Source: Micavibrio sp. UBA1850
GTDB lineage: Bacteria; Pseudomonadota; Alphaproteobacteria; Micavibrionales; Micavibrionaceae
Direction: 5' to 3'
Assembly: GCA_002338525.1 (NCBI GenBank)
Contig: DDIM01000022.1
Location: 48,076-67,909, forward strand
Length of the DNA stretch: 19,834 nucleotides
In this document: in pieces, positions 6,269 to 14,621 of the stretch
Numbering within the stretch: the first letter of the stretch is position 1
Layout: each line of letters begins with the position of its first letter
The notes under the pieces: generated by a model
What the model saw: the letters and a program-made list of their open reading frames with translations, nothing else
What the model was told of the DNA's origin: nothing
The model's database searches: none
Translations under genes and position numbers: made by a program

Positions 6269-6690
6269 TATTCATTGCCCTCTTTTTTGTCGGCACGAAG
6301 ATCACGAAGGAAGCTAAGCTCTTGCTCAACATAGTCCTCGTCTTCTTCCATGTCAGGGTCGTAATAGTCTTCATCTCCGTCATTTTCAAAACGATCATCT
6401 ACGTTATGGAACGGTTCTTTTTCTATATCCGCTTCTATATCCGCAAACGGAGACTCCTCGGCCTCTTGTTCGTATATTGGCGCGGGTTGTTGATAGCGTT
6501 TGTTAGGATCGCGCAGCTCGGCTTGCTGCATAAAATCATCAAATTGATTTGATAGGGCAAAGCGCATATATTGCAAACGCCTCACAATTTTACCTATTTG
6601 ATACATCATCGCGGGAATGTCCTTTGGTCCCAAAACCAAAACACCTATAATCACGATCGTCAAAAGTTCTATCCAGCTAAAGTCTAGCAT
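6268..6690 (-). CDS. tatB: Sec-independent protein translocase TatB
   Basis: TatB forms the substrate-binding complex with TatC. The 140-aa product has the N-terminal membrane helix at about residues 4-20 with Glu8, the Gly21-Pro22 hinge (VLGPKDIP) and an amphipathic helix at about 25-60. That proline-bearing hinge and the longer helix separate TatB from TatA. The tail from about residue 73 to 125 is unusually acidic, rich in Asp, Glu and Tyr (for example DGDEDYYDPDMEEDEDY), followed by a short basic-acidic end. A Shine-Dalgarno (AAGGG) lies upstream. The gene lies between tatA (21 bases away) and tatC (overlapping). Confidence 0.93.
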   Translation of the reverse strand: MLDFSWIELLTIVIIGVLVLGPKDIPAMMYQIGKIVRRLQYMRFALSNQFDDFMQQAELRDPNKRYQQPAPIYEQEAEESPFADIEADIEKEPFHNVDDRFENDGDEDYYDPDMEEDEDYVEQELSFLRDLRADKKEGNE

Positions 6691-6711
6691 CGATGGTTTT
6701 TACCCTTATCA

Positions 6712-6915
6712 CTACTTCTTTGATGTTTTACTTTTTGAAGTTTTATCATCTAAATCATCAGCGGACTCATCGGCACTATCTTCGTCACGCATGCCTCTTT
6801 TAAAGCTTTTGATGCCTTCGGCAAGATCGCCCATGACACGGGGTAGCCTGCCTGCTCCAAACAGTAGCAAAACTAAAATAACTACAATTGCAATTTGCCA
6901 AATACTTGGGGACAT
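6712..6915 (-). CDS. tatA: Sec-independent protein translocase TatA
   Basis: TatA oligomerises to permit passage of folded proteins in the twin-arginine pathway. The 67-aa product shows a short N-terminal membrane helix (about residues 5-20), the FGAGRLP hinge at 19-25, and an amphipathic helix (about 25-41) ending in the typical GIKSFKRGM. An acidic and then Lys/Ser-rich tail follows. The ribosome site GAGGGG lies inside the last codons of scpB, only 3 bases separate the genes, and scpB and tatA translation are therefore probably linked. Confidence 0.96.
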   Translation of the reverse strand: MSPSIWQIAIVVILVLLLFGAGRLPRVMGDLAEGIKSFKRGMRDEDSADESADDLDDKTSKSKTSKK

Positions 6916-6918
6916 GAA

Positions 6919-7557
6919 TTACCCCTCCTCTGCGCTTTGTTTTTCTACGTCAAATTCTTGATCATCTTCAGAATCATTATCCTCTAATTCTTCTGTTTGA
7001 TCAAATAGATCTGGTATTGTTTCTATCGCAGGACGGCGATCAAGTAAACCAGAAGCTTTTAATTCATCAAGACCAGGAAGGTCTGTAAGGGCCTCGAGGC
7101 CAAAATGGTCCAAGAAATGATTCGTTGTAACCCATGTCAGCGGCCGCCCGGGTGTTTCGCGTCTACGCCCCGGCTTGATCCAGTTTTGCTCTAGCAAAAT
7201 ATCAAGCGTTCCTTTGTTGGTTGACACACCACGAATGTTTTCAATTTCTGCACGCGTCACAGGCTGATGATAGGCAATAATGGATAGCGTTTCCATACTT
7301 GCCTTTGACAGTTTCTTTTCTTCATTACGCTCAAGCACGATAAGATCCGATAAATCTTGCGCCGTGCGAAACGCCCACGCACCACCAATTTCCACAAGCT
7401 CAACACCACGATCGCTGTAATCATCTTGCAGCGATTGCAACAAAGCCCCCAAATCGGCAGACTCAGGCAGACGCTCGCGCATTAAAGCAGGCGTTAACGG
7501 CTCGGCGGTTGCAAAAAGAAGAGCCTCAAGAACGCGTTTTTGTGTTTTTGTATCCAT
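6919..7557 (-). CDS. scpB: Segregation and condensation protein ScpB
   Basis: ScpB is the winged-helix kite subunit of the SMC-ScpAB condensin that organises and segregates the chromosome. The 212-aa product has the family's two winged-helix domains: an N-terminal half (VLEALLFATAEPLTP at residues 9-23) and a second half with LSIIAYHQPVTRAEIENIRGV (about 91-111, quoted in part: IIAYHQPVTRAEI) and GRPLTWVTTNHFLDHFGL. The last 40 or so residues are an acidic tail, common in ScpB. A ribosome site (AGGACG) precedes the ATG, 12 bases downstream of scpA. Confidence 0.96.
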   Translation of the reverse strand: MDTKTQKRVLEALLFATAEPLTPALMRERLPESADLGALLQSLQDDYSDRGVELVEIGGAWAFRTAQDLSDLIVLERNEEKKLSKASMETLSIIAYHQPVTRAEIENIRGVSTNKGTLDILLEQNWIKPGRRRETPGRPLTWVTTNHFLDHFGLEALTDLPGLDELKASGLLDRRPAIETIPDLFDQTEELEDNDSEDDQEFDVEKQSAEEG

Positions 7558-7569
7558 TGTCTTTTCGTC

Positions 7570-8436
7570 CTAACGTATTTCTTCGCGCGTGGCAGAGCGC
7601 ATGTATATAGGGCGGAACAAACCGTCTTGACGCACGTCAGCTTGCCCCTGCTTAACCATCTCTAGGCCTGCGGTCAAAATTGATGCCAGAGACGAGCGCG
7701 TATATAGCGTGCTTTTTAAATGTTCAGGCAAAAAGCTTTCAAGCGTTGCCCACACGCTTTGTGACTTGTTTTGTGCGTTACGCGGTAAGTTTCCTAGCAT
7801 TTTGGTCAATCGTTCGGATGCTTCATCCATTGACATCAACTCGAACGGCACAGGTGTATATTCACTGAATTCTTTGCGGCGTTGGATTTTTCCATACGCT
7901 CCCAAAAGATCAAACAACGACACATCAAACTTTACATCCACGCTTACAGGCAAGGCCTCTGGCATACCGCGTGCAAAGACCTTTTGGCCCAATATATTGC
8001 CTTCTAGGAGTTTCTCACCAGCCTTTTGCATGGCGCTGAGGCGTTGCAATTGGAATTGCAAGGCTTCGGCCATTTCCTCACCGCTTAACTCCTCACTGTC
8101 TGACTCATCTACTGGTAAAAGCAAGCGTGATTTCAAATATGTAAGCCACGCAGCCATCACCAGATACTCTGCTGCAAGCGAGAGCTTAAGCTGTTTGGCG
8201 CGCTCAACAAATTCGAGATATTGACGGACAAGCTGTAGAATTGAGACATGGCGCAGATCAACCTTTTGGTTGCGCGCAAGCTCTAGAAGGACCTCGATAG
8301 GCCCTTCAAATCCATCAATTTTAAGTAGGAGAATATTGGCTTCATTACGCTCTTCAAGATCAATCCGCGGTGGGTCCTCTTGAAAGTTCTGGTTCAAGCC
8401 TTTAATCGCTTCCGTTACGTCGTCGGATTTTTCCAT
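7570..8436 (-). CDS. scpA: Segregation and condensation protein ScpA
   Basis: ScpA is the kleisin that bridges the SMC heads and binds a ScpB dimer. The 288-aa product begins with about 35 poorly conserved acidic residues. The signature FEGPIEVLLELARNQKVDL (about 43-61, shown in part: FEGPIEVLLELA) follows, then the SMC-neck helix (AEYLVMAAWLTYLKSRLLLP). It ends in a winged-helix C-terminus (FRPIYMRSATREEIR). The start overlaps the end of nagZ by 22 bases; no better in-frame ATG exists downstream. SMC itself is not in the window. Confidence 0.95.
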   Translation of the reverse strand: MEKSDDVTEAIKGLNQNFQEDPPRIDLEERNEANILLLKIDGFEGPIEVLLELARNQKVDLRHVSILQLVRQYLEFVERAKQLKLSLAAEYLVMAAWLTYLKSRLLLPVDESDSEELSGEEMAEALQFQLQRLSAMQKAGEKLLEGNILGQKVFARGMPEALPVSVDVKFDVSLFDLLGAYGKIQRRKEFSEYTPVPFELMSMDEASERLTKMLGNLPRNAQNKSQSVWATLESFLPEHLKSTLYTRSSLASILTAGLEMVKQGQADVRQDGLFRPIYMRSATREEIR

Positions 8437-9365
8437 CTGTTACTTTTTTCTAAGCGCTCCATAGCCACATCCGTTAACGGGGGAAGGCCTTGGGCGAGTT
8501 GTTCCATTGTTTCATAATGACCCGCGCAGTATAAAACACAATCGCACCCCGCTTCCAGCGCCAATTTGCTTCGATCCACTGCTGATCCATATTGTTTCAA
8601 GGCACCCATATCAACGTCATCGCTTACTAAAAAGCCAGAAAAGCCGATATCTTCTCGGATAACACCTTGCAAAACCTTTTGAGACAATGTTGAGGGCAAA
8701 TCTTCATCAATATCTTTATAATGAATATGAGCTGTCATCCCCCAAACTTTGTCAGCGTACAGCTTAGATATTTCGCGGCACGGCACAAAGTCGGTTTTTG
8801 ATAACACATCGCGAGAGACACTCACGCAAGGAAGATCGATATGAGAATCACATGTGGCACGACCATGGCCTGGTAAATGCTTTATAAAAGGCGTTAGATC
8901 TTTCGACAGGAATGTCTCGATCACAGTTTTTGCCGAGCGGATAATCACATCATTGTCTGACGAGTAAGCACGGTCGCCGATCACATCATGTGTTTCAGGC
9001 ATGCTAACATCCAACACAGGGGCGCAATCAACATTAATTCCCAAATCAACGAGCTCTTGCGAAAGCTTGTCCATATCCTCGGCAAGCGCCTTTTGATTAT
9101 CATTATACGTCATAGCCGGTGGATAATCTGTCCAGTGAGGCGGGCGCAAACGCTGAACACGACCGCCTTCTTGGTCAATAAGAATGGGGCAATCCCATCC
9201 CACACACTCTTTTAATGATTGAACAAGGGCTATGACTTGAGAGGGGGTATCAACATTGCGGGCAAATAAAATAAACCCGCAAGGATTCGCCCTCTCAAAC
9301 AAAGCCTTCTCACGATCATTGAGCGTCAAGCCTTCAACGGCAAAGACAGCAGATAAAATATTCAT
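8415..9365 (-). CDS. nagZ: Beta-N-acetylhexosaminidase NagZ (GH3)
   Basis: NagZ removes N-acetylglucosamine from anhydromuropeptides in the cytoplasm during peptidoglycan recycling. The 316-aa product is a single-domain GH3 enzyme. It shows IDQEGGRVQR at 63-72, KHLPGHG at 162-168 with D173-S-H175 (the Asp-His pair used as acid/base in NagZ), and SDDVDMGA with the likely nucleophile Asp249. No signal peptide is present, as expected for the cytoplasmic enzyme. A ribosome site AAGGA lies 7 bases before the ATG. The gene follows the SPOR protein by 18 bases; this order is typical in Alphaproteobacteria. Confidence 0.96.
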   Translation of the reverse strand: MNILSAVFAVEGLTLNDREKALFERANPCGFILFARNVDTPSQVIALVQSLKECVGWDCPILIDQEGGRVQRLRPPHWTDYPPAMTYNDNQKALAEDMDKLSQELVDLGINVDCAPVLDVSMPETHDVIGDRAYSSDNDVIIRSAKTVIETFLSKDLTPFIKHLPGHGRATCDSHIDLPCVSVSRDVLSKTDFVPCREISKLYADKVWGMTAHIHYKDIDEDLPSTLSQKVLQGVIREDIGFSGFLVSDDVDMGALKQYGSAVDRSKLALEAGCDCVLYCAGHYETMEQLAQGLPPLTDVAMERLEKSNRWKNPTT

Positions 9366-9383
9366 GGAAATATCCTTATCTAT

Positions 9384-10376
9384 TTATTTTACAAGGATAC
9401 AGCTTCCAGAACGCTTCGCATTGATCGTGGCACAAATATCTTTTGCACTTGCGTCACTAACGCTTCCTGCTTGGACACGGTAATAAACGCCCTTATCACC
9501 AAGATCAGCTTTTTGAACACGAAGCGTCAACCCGTCTAGTAGTCCCGGGAAATCCTTTTTCATTTTCGCCCATTGGTCTTGAGCGGCTGATTGTGATTTA
9601 AAACTTCCCAATTGCACGTAACGGTTCCCCGCATTCACGGCCTTAGGTGTTGTTGTCACGGGCTGTGTTTGTGTTTGTTTTGCAGGTGTTGGCTTTGCTG
9701 CAGGTTTTGTTTCAACTTCTGGTTGTGTCTCAGGCCCTTTTTCAACAGGGTGTATTGTTTTCACCTCTTCGCGATCTAAAACAGAGCGTACATATTCAAG
9801 TGTTTCCTCTGGTGTTGTGTCACGCTCCGTCTCGGCGAACTGCCCACGTTCTGGCATCGCTTGATATGCGTCGTCAACATTTTCAGCATCAGCATCGGCC
9901 TTTTGTTCCTGAACAGCCTTTGCATGCTCTTCAGCTTTGCGGATCATAGCCTCTCGAACGGCATCAGGATCGTTTAAATCTATTGATTGCTCAAGCAGTT
10001 GCTCGCGCTCAATTGGCTCATCTTCGGCTTTTGGCGCCAAAAGATTTTCAACTTGTGGAATAGCTGGCGCATCTTCACGAAGCGCATTAAACACTGTGCT
10101 ATCACGGTTTGGAATTTCACGCCCCCCAGGATTTTCAGGTGCCACACGCACATTTTCATTACTGGCGCGAATAAGCGGTAGCTGCTCTTCTGATGTCACC
10201 TCTGGTGCGCCAATGTAACTAAGCCATATCACAGAGACGAGAACGAGGATGGCTGCCGTCATCAAAATTGCGCCCCAAAAAGAACGACGAGACCAAAATT
10301 GCGATTGGTTACTTGATCCTGTTAACACACGGTCAAAGAAACTGTTTGGGTCATCAAAATTATTTGGGTTAGACAT
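9384..10376 (-). CDS. SPOR-domain envelope protein
   Basis: The 330-aa product has a cytoplasmic N-terminus (about 30 residues), one membrane helix at about residues 33-55, and a long Glu/Ala/Pro/Thr-rich periplasmic linker. It ends in a SPOR domain at about 250-330 (RYVQLGSFKSQSAAQDQW, then YYRVQAGSVSDASAKDICA). SPOR domains bind denuded glycan strands of septal peptidoglycan, so a role in division or cell-wall remodelling is likely. The linker contains PVEKGPETQPEVETKP-type and KPTPAKQTQTQ-type low-complexity segments. The two Cys near the end (CATINAKRSGSC) match the disulphide seen in several SPOR domains. A strong AAGGAGA lies before the ATG. Confidence 0.9.
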   Translation of the reverse strand: MSNPNNFDDPNSFFDRVLTGSSNQSQFWSRRSFWGAILMTAAILVLVSVIWLSYIGAPEVTSEEQLPLIRASNENVRVAPENPGGREIPNRDSTVFNALREDAPAIPQVENLLAPKAEDEPIEREQLLEQSIDLNDPDAVREAMIRKAEEHAKAVQEQKADADAENVDDAYQAMPERGQFAETERDTTPEETLEYVRSVLDREEVKTIHPVEKGPETQPEVETKPAAKPTPAKQTQTQPVTTTPKAVNAGNRYVQLGSFKSQSAAQDQWAKMKKDFPGLLDGLTLRVQKADLGDKGVYYRVQAGSVSDASAKDICATINAKRSGSCILVK

Positions 10377-10479
10377 GTTTTTCTCCTTTTATAGCGCCTA
10401 TACATTATGAAATAGAGGTCTAAAAAGCAATGAGCGATCACGATCTCATCACATTTTACCCCCTATCAATTGCTGAAAC

Positions 10480-11733
10480 TTACTTTACATCCCACTTAAG
10501 ATCATAGAGCTGGCTATGTTCGCGAATAGCGAAGCGATCTGTCATACCCGCAATATAGTCTTTCACGATGCGCGCGCGCACATATTTATCGCTGTCGCCA
10601 CCGGCATCTGAAATCTTTTCTTGCCATGGGTCTGGTAAGGTTTCGGGCTTGCTCATAAAGGCTTCAAACAACCCCTTTATGATTTGATCGACTTTATAAG
10701 AAATTCTGTTCAATGTGTGGTGGCGATACATATTGGCAAACAAAAACTCACGCAGAGCATCGACCTCTTTTTTCATTTCAGGAGAAAAGTCCACACAAGC
10801 CGAATTTGCCAAACGCACATCTTCAGGTGTATCTATATTCATATCGTGAATGCGCATACACGTCTCGTCATAAACATCACTGACCATTTCGCCAATCATC
10901 TCACGGACAAGCTCTGCGCCCATAAGATCGTCTGGCAAATCGCCAAACTCACTTCTAATTTTTTTGAGCTGACGACCAAGCAAGGGCACATCTTCAATAT
11001 CTTTTAATGTAAACATACCAGCACGAAGGCCGTCTTCCACATCATGATTATTATACGCAATATCATCAGAAAGCGCTGCGACCTGTGCCTCAAGAGACGC
11101 ATACGTGTTGAGACGCAGGTCAATTTTCTTTTGAATATCGTAAAGCGTTTCGGATAAATGAAGCCTTTTCCAGTCGGCGCCCATCGCATCCGCATCCTTT
11201 TCAATAATCGGGCCGTTATGTTTGGCCACACCTTCCAATGTTTCCCATGTCAGGTTCAACCCTATCCATTTCGGATATTTATGTTCTAAATGCGTTAAAA
11301 TTCTTAATGACTGATCGTTATGATCGAAGCCGCCATACGGTTTCATGCAATCTTGCAAGGCATATTCTCCTAAATGCGCAAAAGGCGTGTGGCCTAAATC
11401 ATGCGCCAGCGCTACACCTTCGGCCAAATCTTCATTTACAAACAGTGAACGCGCCAACGTTCTGGCGATCTGTGCAACCTCCAACGAATGTGTCAAACGC
11501 GTTCTGTAGTGGTCACCTTCATGATATACGAACACTTGCGTTTTATATTTTAATCTGCGAAATGCGCTTGCATGGATAATACGGTCACGGTCCCGTTGAA
11601 AACATGTACGACCTTTGCTTTCCTCCTCCTCATGAATGCGTCCCAACGATATGTCTGGACGGGACGCATAATTGGCCAATGGGAGCGCACAATAATTGTA
11701 TGCGGGTTTTTCTTTGATTTGGGGTAGTTCCAT
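10480..11733 (-). CDS. dgt: Deoxyguanosinetriphosphate triphosphohydrolase-like protein
   Basis: The enzyme cleaves dNTPs to deoxynucleosides and tripolyphosphate. The 417-aa product has the HD-domain metal ligands His82 (THSLEVAQIAR), His111-Asp112 (ALAHDLGHTPFAHLGE) and an Asp in LSDDIAYNNHD at about 223-230, plus KTQVFVYHEGDHYRTRLTH upstream of the first ligand (shown in part: KTQVFV, RTRLTH). It belongs to the shorter, type-2 dGTPase-like group common in Alphaproteobacteria, whose true substrate range is often broader than dGTP. AAAGGA precedes the ATG by 9 bases. It is divergent from erpA. Usually argS stands between dgt and the SPOR gene; here only about 100 bases without a gene lie there. 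Confidence 0.94.
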   Translation of the reverse strand: MELPQIKEKPAYNYCALPLANYASRPDISLGRIHEEEESKGRTCFQRDRDRIIHASAFRRLKYKTQVFVYHEGDHYRTRLTHSLEVAQIARTLARSLFVNEDLAEGVALAHDLGHTPFAHLGEYALQDCMKPYGGFDHNDQSLRILTHLEHKYPKWIGLNLTWETLEGVAKHNGPIIEKDADAMGADWKRLHLSETLYDIQKKIDLRLNTYASLEAQVAALSDDIAYNNHDVEDGLRAGMFTLKDIEDVPLLGRQLKKIRSEFGDLPDDLMGAELVREMIGEMVSDVYDETCMRIHDMNIDTPEDVRLANSACVDFSPEMKKEVDALREFLFANMYRHHTLNRISYKVDQIIKGLFEAFMSKPETLPDPWQEKISDAGGDSDKYVRARIVKDYIAGMTDRFAIREHSQLYDLKWDVK

Positions 11734-11768
11734 TATGCGTAATCCTTTATTGGGGTGAGCTATTCATA

Positions 11769-11797
11769 TTGCTAAAGAGTCTATAACGATTTATATA
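11769..11797 (+). promoter_or_regulatory. Probable promoter of erpA giving a near-leaderless transcript
   Basis: TTGCTA (11769-11774) and TATATA (11792-11797) are separated by exactly 17 bases. Transcription would start about 7 bases later, at about 11804, next to the erpA ATG at 11806. There is no Shine-Dalgarno before that ATG, which agrees with a leaderless message. Confidence 0.5.
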
Positions 11798-11805
11798 TAA
11801 AATCT

Positions 11806-12165
11806 ATGGACAACACACAAAAACAAGACGACACACGTGCCCCTTCAGAAGGCTTAGTTATTAAGCCCTCTGCGGTTGAACGCATCAACGTAATCAGAAC
11901 ACAAAAAAACGATTCTGAATTAATGTTACGCATCACCGTAGAGGGTGGCGGATGCTCGGGTTTTCAATATGAGCTGACATGGGACAGCGTGCATAATGAC
12001 GGCGACAATGTTTTTGCTCAATGCGTAATTATAGACGATGTGTCCCTTTCGTTTCTGAAGGGATCAAGCGTAGAGTTCGTGTCTGGACTAATGGGCGAGG
12101 ACTTTAAAATTCTTAACCCCAATGCCGTGTCATCATGTGGATGTGGCACATCTTTTTCGATTTAG
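11806..12165 (+). CDS. erpA: A-type iron-sulphur cluster carrier/insertion protein
   Basis: A-type carriers deliver Fe-S clusters to apoproteins. The 119-aa product has the three ligands: Cys50 in GGGCSGFQYEL, and Cys111 and Cys113 in SSCGCGTSFSI at the C-terminus, with the family's GLMGEDFKILNPNA just before. About 17 extra residues precede the family start. ErpA is the usual name at this place opposite dgt; IscA or SufA would have the same motifs, but no other Fe-S assembly gene is adjacent. The start ATG has no visible ribosome site. The acyltransferase begins 12 bases after its stop, so the two may share a transcript. Confidence 0.9.
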   Translation: MDNTQKQDDTRAPSEGLVIKPSAVERINVIRTQKNDSELMLRITVEGGGCSGFQYELTWDSVHNDGDNVFAQCVIIDDVSLSFLKGSSVEFVSGLMGEDFKILNPNAVSSCGCGTSFSI

Positions 12166-12177
12166 ATATATTGATAT

Positions 12178-14103
12178 ATGCAATATCGCGCTGACATTGA
12201 CGGATTAAGGGCGATTGCAGTTTTATCTGTCGTCTTTTATCACTTTTTTGAACCCCACGGCTTCAATGGCTATATGGGCGTTGATATATTTTTTGTTATT
12301 TCAGGCTTTTTGATCACGTCTATTACTCAAAAAGACCTTAATGGAAATAGCTTTTCACTCTTAAATTTTTACGAAAAACGCATTCGGAGGATTCTTCCCG
12401 CACTGACCGTCGTCATCTTGTTTTGTGCGGGTGTAGGCATGTGGCTATTTTTCCCAACAGAAGGGATACCGTTTAGTAAAAGCATTATTGCAACATCGCT
12501 ATTTTCCTCAAACATGCTTTTTTGGTCAGAAGCGGGCTATTTTGACAGCTCGGCTTTTGTAAAACCGCTCCTACATACTTGGTCTCTGGCTATTGAAGAA
12601 CAGTTCTACATTTTATTTCCTCTTTTTCTAATGGTTCTTGCGCGGTGTAAAGGCTCATATACTTTAATACGGAATGTGATTGCATGTTTAATATTAGCCT
12701 CTCTGCTTGCTGATATTATGGTCTTAAAGTTCTTTAACCAACAAAGTGCCTTTTACTTTATGCCGCTTCGCGCTTGGGAACTCTTATGCGGTGGACTTCT
12801 CGTTTATTTGCCGACCCTACAAAACCAAAAACTGTCCTCTCAGATGAGTTGGTTAGGAGCATTTTTGCTGATAGCAGGTTTTTTCATTCCTATAGATACG
12901 CAAGATTTTCCAGGTTACAACGCCCTTTTACCCGTCATTGGGACATGTTTGATTATATACTCTGGCATCGCACTCCACTCGCTTAGAGTTCATAGGTGTT
13001 TGAGCCATGGTTTTGCTACTTTTTTTGGAAAAATTTCTTATTCCCTATATTTGTGGCACTGGCCATTCGTGGTTTTTGCAACCTATTATTGGATCACTGA
13101 AATTAGCGATTTTTATAAATTTTCACTGATTTCATTATGCATATTTATATCATATCTATCATGGAGATATGTAGAACAACCCTTTCGCCACAAATCTTTT
13201 ATTAAAAGCCAAAGAACCATTTTAGCAGCTGGTATTTCATCCATAATCGTTTGTATTGCCCTAGGTGGTGGGATCTACGCTTTTTACAAAAACACAACTC
13301 ATGAGACCACAGCCCCCTCCCTTTACTCCCAATACGAACAATATGTATACACTGCCCAAGACACTGGAGCATCACAAGCTATAAAACCCTTTGGCATTGA
13401 ATCCCCCATAGATCCCACAATTGCCATATGGGGAGACTCTCACGCAAGCGCAATATTTCCAGCACTTATCCCCCATACGCTCAAAGCAAACACACGCGGC
13501 GTGCTTTTAACCCCTAAAGATGATTTCTTGGTGCCTCTGGACATGTGCGCCGCCATACCTGATAAGACTGACTGCTTGAACGACGTGACAAATAAACACC
13601 TTAATTACATTCTTGAAACGCCATCGATAACGCATGTTATATTAGCGCAGCGTTGGAACGCTTGGCTTGATGGCTGGCAAAAGGAAAACGGCGTCGAAGC
13701 GGCCAATACCTTACGCGAGCAATCACTAAAACGCCTTATTGACGTTTTAAATCAAGCCGGGAAAAATGTTATTTTATTAATGCAGGTTCCTGAAATCAAA
13801 AACATTCCTATTAATATGAATATTTCTACAATAGACGCCACTTTAGTAAAGACAGGTAGAGCGATCGATTTGAGGCCGCAATTGTCACATAATGTTAAGT
13901 ACAGCCAAGAAATACGCACAATATTTAAATCTTTACAAAGCAACACACAGGTAAAGGTTGTTTGGCCTGAAGATTTATTATGCCTAGATGGAAAGCTCTG
14001 CGCATATAAAGATGACCAAGGGCGCATATTATATAAAGATGATGATCATTTATCACCTGATGGGGCACTTTTTATATCTCCCCTATTTCATGACATCTTT
14101 TAA
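12178..14103 (+). CDS. OafA/YrhL-type acyltransferase with C-terminal SGNH domain
   Basis: This 641-aa membrane protein transfers acyl (often acetyl) groups to a surface or periplasmic glycan. Residues 1 to about 365 form the acyltransferase-3 membrane domain: YRADIDGLRAIAV at 3-15, the catalytic His22, GVDIFFVISGFLI at 34-46, KRIRRILPAL near 65-76, and about ten or eleven hydrophobic segments. The C-terminal periplasmic part is an SGNH hydrolase-like domain with the GDSH block (Asp420, Ser421, His422) and the D-x-x-H block Asp621...His624 (DDDHLSPDG), so its catalytic residues look intact. The natural substrate, such as O-antigen or another polysaccharide, cannot be read from sequence. The gene has no clear ribosome site, follows erpA by 12 bases, looks AT-richer than its neighbours, and ends in a hairpin shared with the GtrA gene. 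It may be a locally acquired surface-modification gene. Confidence 0.92.
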   Translation: MQYRADIDGLRAIAVLSVVFYHFFEPHGFNGYMGVDIFFVISGFLITSITQKDLNGNSFSLLNFYEKRIRRILPALTVVILFCAGVGMWLFFPTEGIPFSKSIIATSLFSSNMLFWSEAGYFDSSAFVKPLLHTWSLAIEEQFYILFPLFLMVLARCKGSYTLIRNVIACLILASLLADIMVLKFFNQQSAFYFMPLRAWELLCGGLLVYLPTLQNQKLSSQMSWLGAFLLIAGFFIPIDTQDFPGYNALLPVIGTCLIIYSGIALHSLRVHRCLSHGFATFFGKISYSLYLWHWPFVVFATYYWITEISDFYKFSLISLCIFISYLSWRYVEQPFRHKSFIKSQRTILAAGISSIIVCIALGGGIYAFYKNTTHETTAPSLYSQYEQYVYTAQDTGASQAIKPFGIESPIDPTIAIWGDSHASAIFPALIPHTLKANTRGVLLTPKDDFLVPLDMCAAIPDKTDCLNDVTNKHLNYILETPSITHVILAQRWNAWLDGWQKENGVEAANTLREQSLKRLIDVLNQAGKNVILLMQVPEIKNIPINMNISTIDATLVKTGRAIDLRPQLSHNVKYSQEIRTIFKSLQSNTQVKVVWPEDLLCLDGKLCAYKDDQGRILYKDDDHLSPDGALFISPLFHDIF

Positions 14104-14116
14104 CCCTTGGGGTTAA
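14100..14116. terminator. Hairpin spanning both stops of the convergent acyltransferase and GtrA genes
   Basis: TTAACCC (14100-14106) and GGGTTAA (14110-14116) pair perfectly around a 3-base loop and include the stop codons of both genes. No long T run follows on either strand, so it is a possible, not a typical, terminator. Confidence 0.35.
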
Positions 14117-14505
14117 CGCTTAAAAACCCAAAATTTTGAGAGTGTGAATGTTAAAAACATAGCGCATAAAGACCCTATGGCGACGGCTAAAACTGGCCAG
14201 CTTAGAAAAAATGCACTGTTAATAATAAGCAGAGAATAAACAATCCAGTTTGTGGCTTGGGATATTAGGTTTGCAACAACATATTCGAAAGCTTCCTGTC
14301 TTAAACGCTTTAATTTTTTTGCGGACCGCTTGAATGTGTAATTTTTGTTGATGTAAAATGTCGCCATCATAGCAATAGGTATTGCTATGGCTCGTGATAA
14401 AAACGGATTCAAGTCAAATTCGATTAGCGATAATGTAATGATAGTGTCTATTGAAAACCCTATACCACCAGCAATCACAAACCATACAAGTTGACGTTTT
14501 ATCAT
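14113..14505 (-). CDS. GtrA-family membrane protein
   Basis: The 130-aa product has four hydrophobic segments and the typical GtrA-like pattern: an N-terminal QLVWFVIAGGIGFSIDT, NPFLSRAIAIPIAMMATFYINKNYTFK in the middle (quoted in part: FYINKNYTFK), and a C-terminal LSKFWVFKR. GtrA proteins are thought to flip undecaprenyl-linked sugars, often for O-antigen glucosylation or for lipid-linked arabinogalactan. A glycosyltransferase partner (GtrB) usually sits nearby but is not visible here. The gene converges on the acyltransferase; both could modify the same surface glycan. GGGA lies before the ATG. Confidence 0.88.
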   Translation of the reverse strand: MIKRQLVWFVIAGGIGFSIDTIITLSLIEFDLNPFLSRAIAIPIAMMATFYINKNYTFKRSAKKLKRLRQEAFEYVVANLISQATNWIVYSLLIINSAFFLSWPVLAVAIGSLCAMFLTFTLSKFWVFKR

Positions 14506-14542
14506 TTAAATATCCCGCTTACAGTTATTTATATCCGTTAGT

Positions 14543-14578
14543 AAAAAGGCGCTATCACATTGAAGATAGCGCCTTTTG
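14543..14578. terminator. Strong hairpin downstream of mscS
   Basis: GGCGCTATC (14548-14556) pairs with GATAGCGCC (14565-14573), and flanking A and T runs extend the stem to 13 bp. On the minus strand five T follow, about 45 bases past the mscS stop, so it most likely ends the pepA-holC-mscS transcript. It may also act on the plus strand. Confidence 0.85.
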
Positions 14579-14621
14579 TATTGTTCTATGATCGAAAATC
14601 GATCGTTTCCATTATTAAAAA

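Noticed and set aside
10377..10479. A small gene or RNA in the gap between dgt and the SPOR gene
   Set aside because: Only a ribosome site and short AT-rich sequence are visible; no convincing ORF or stable RNA fold was seen.
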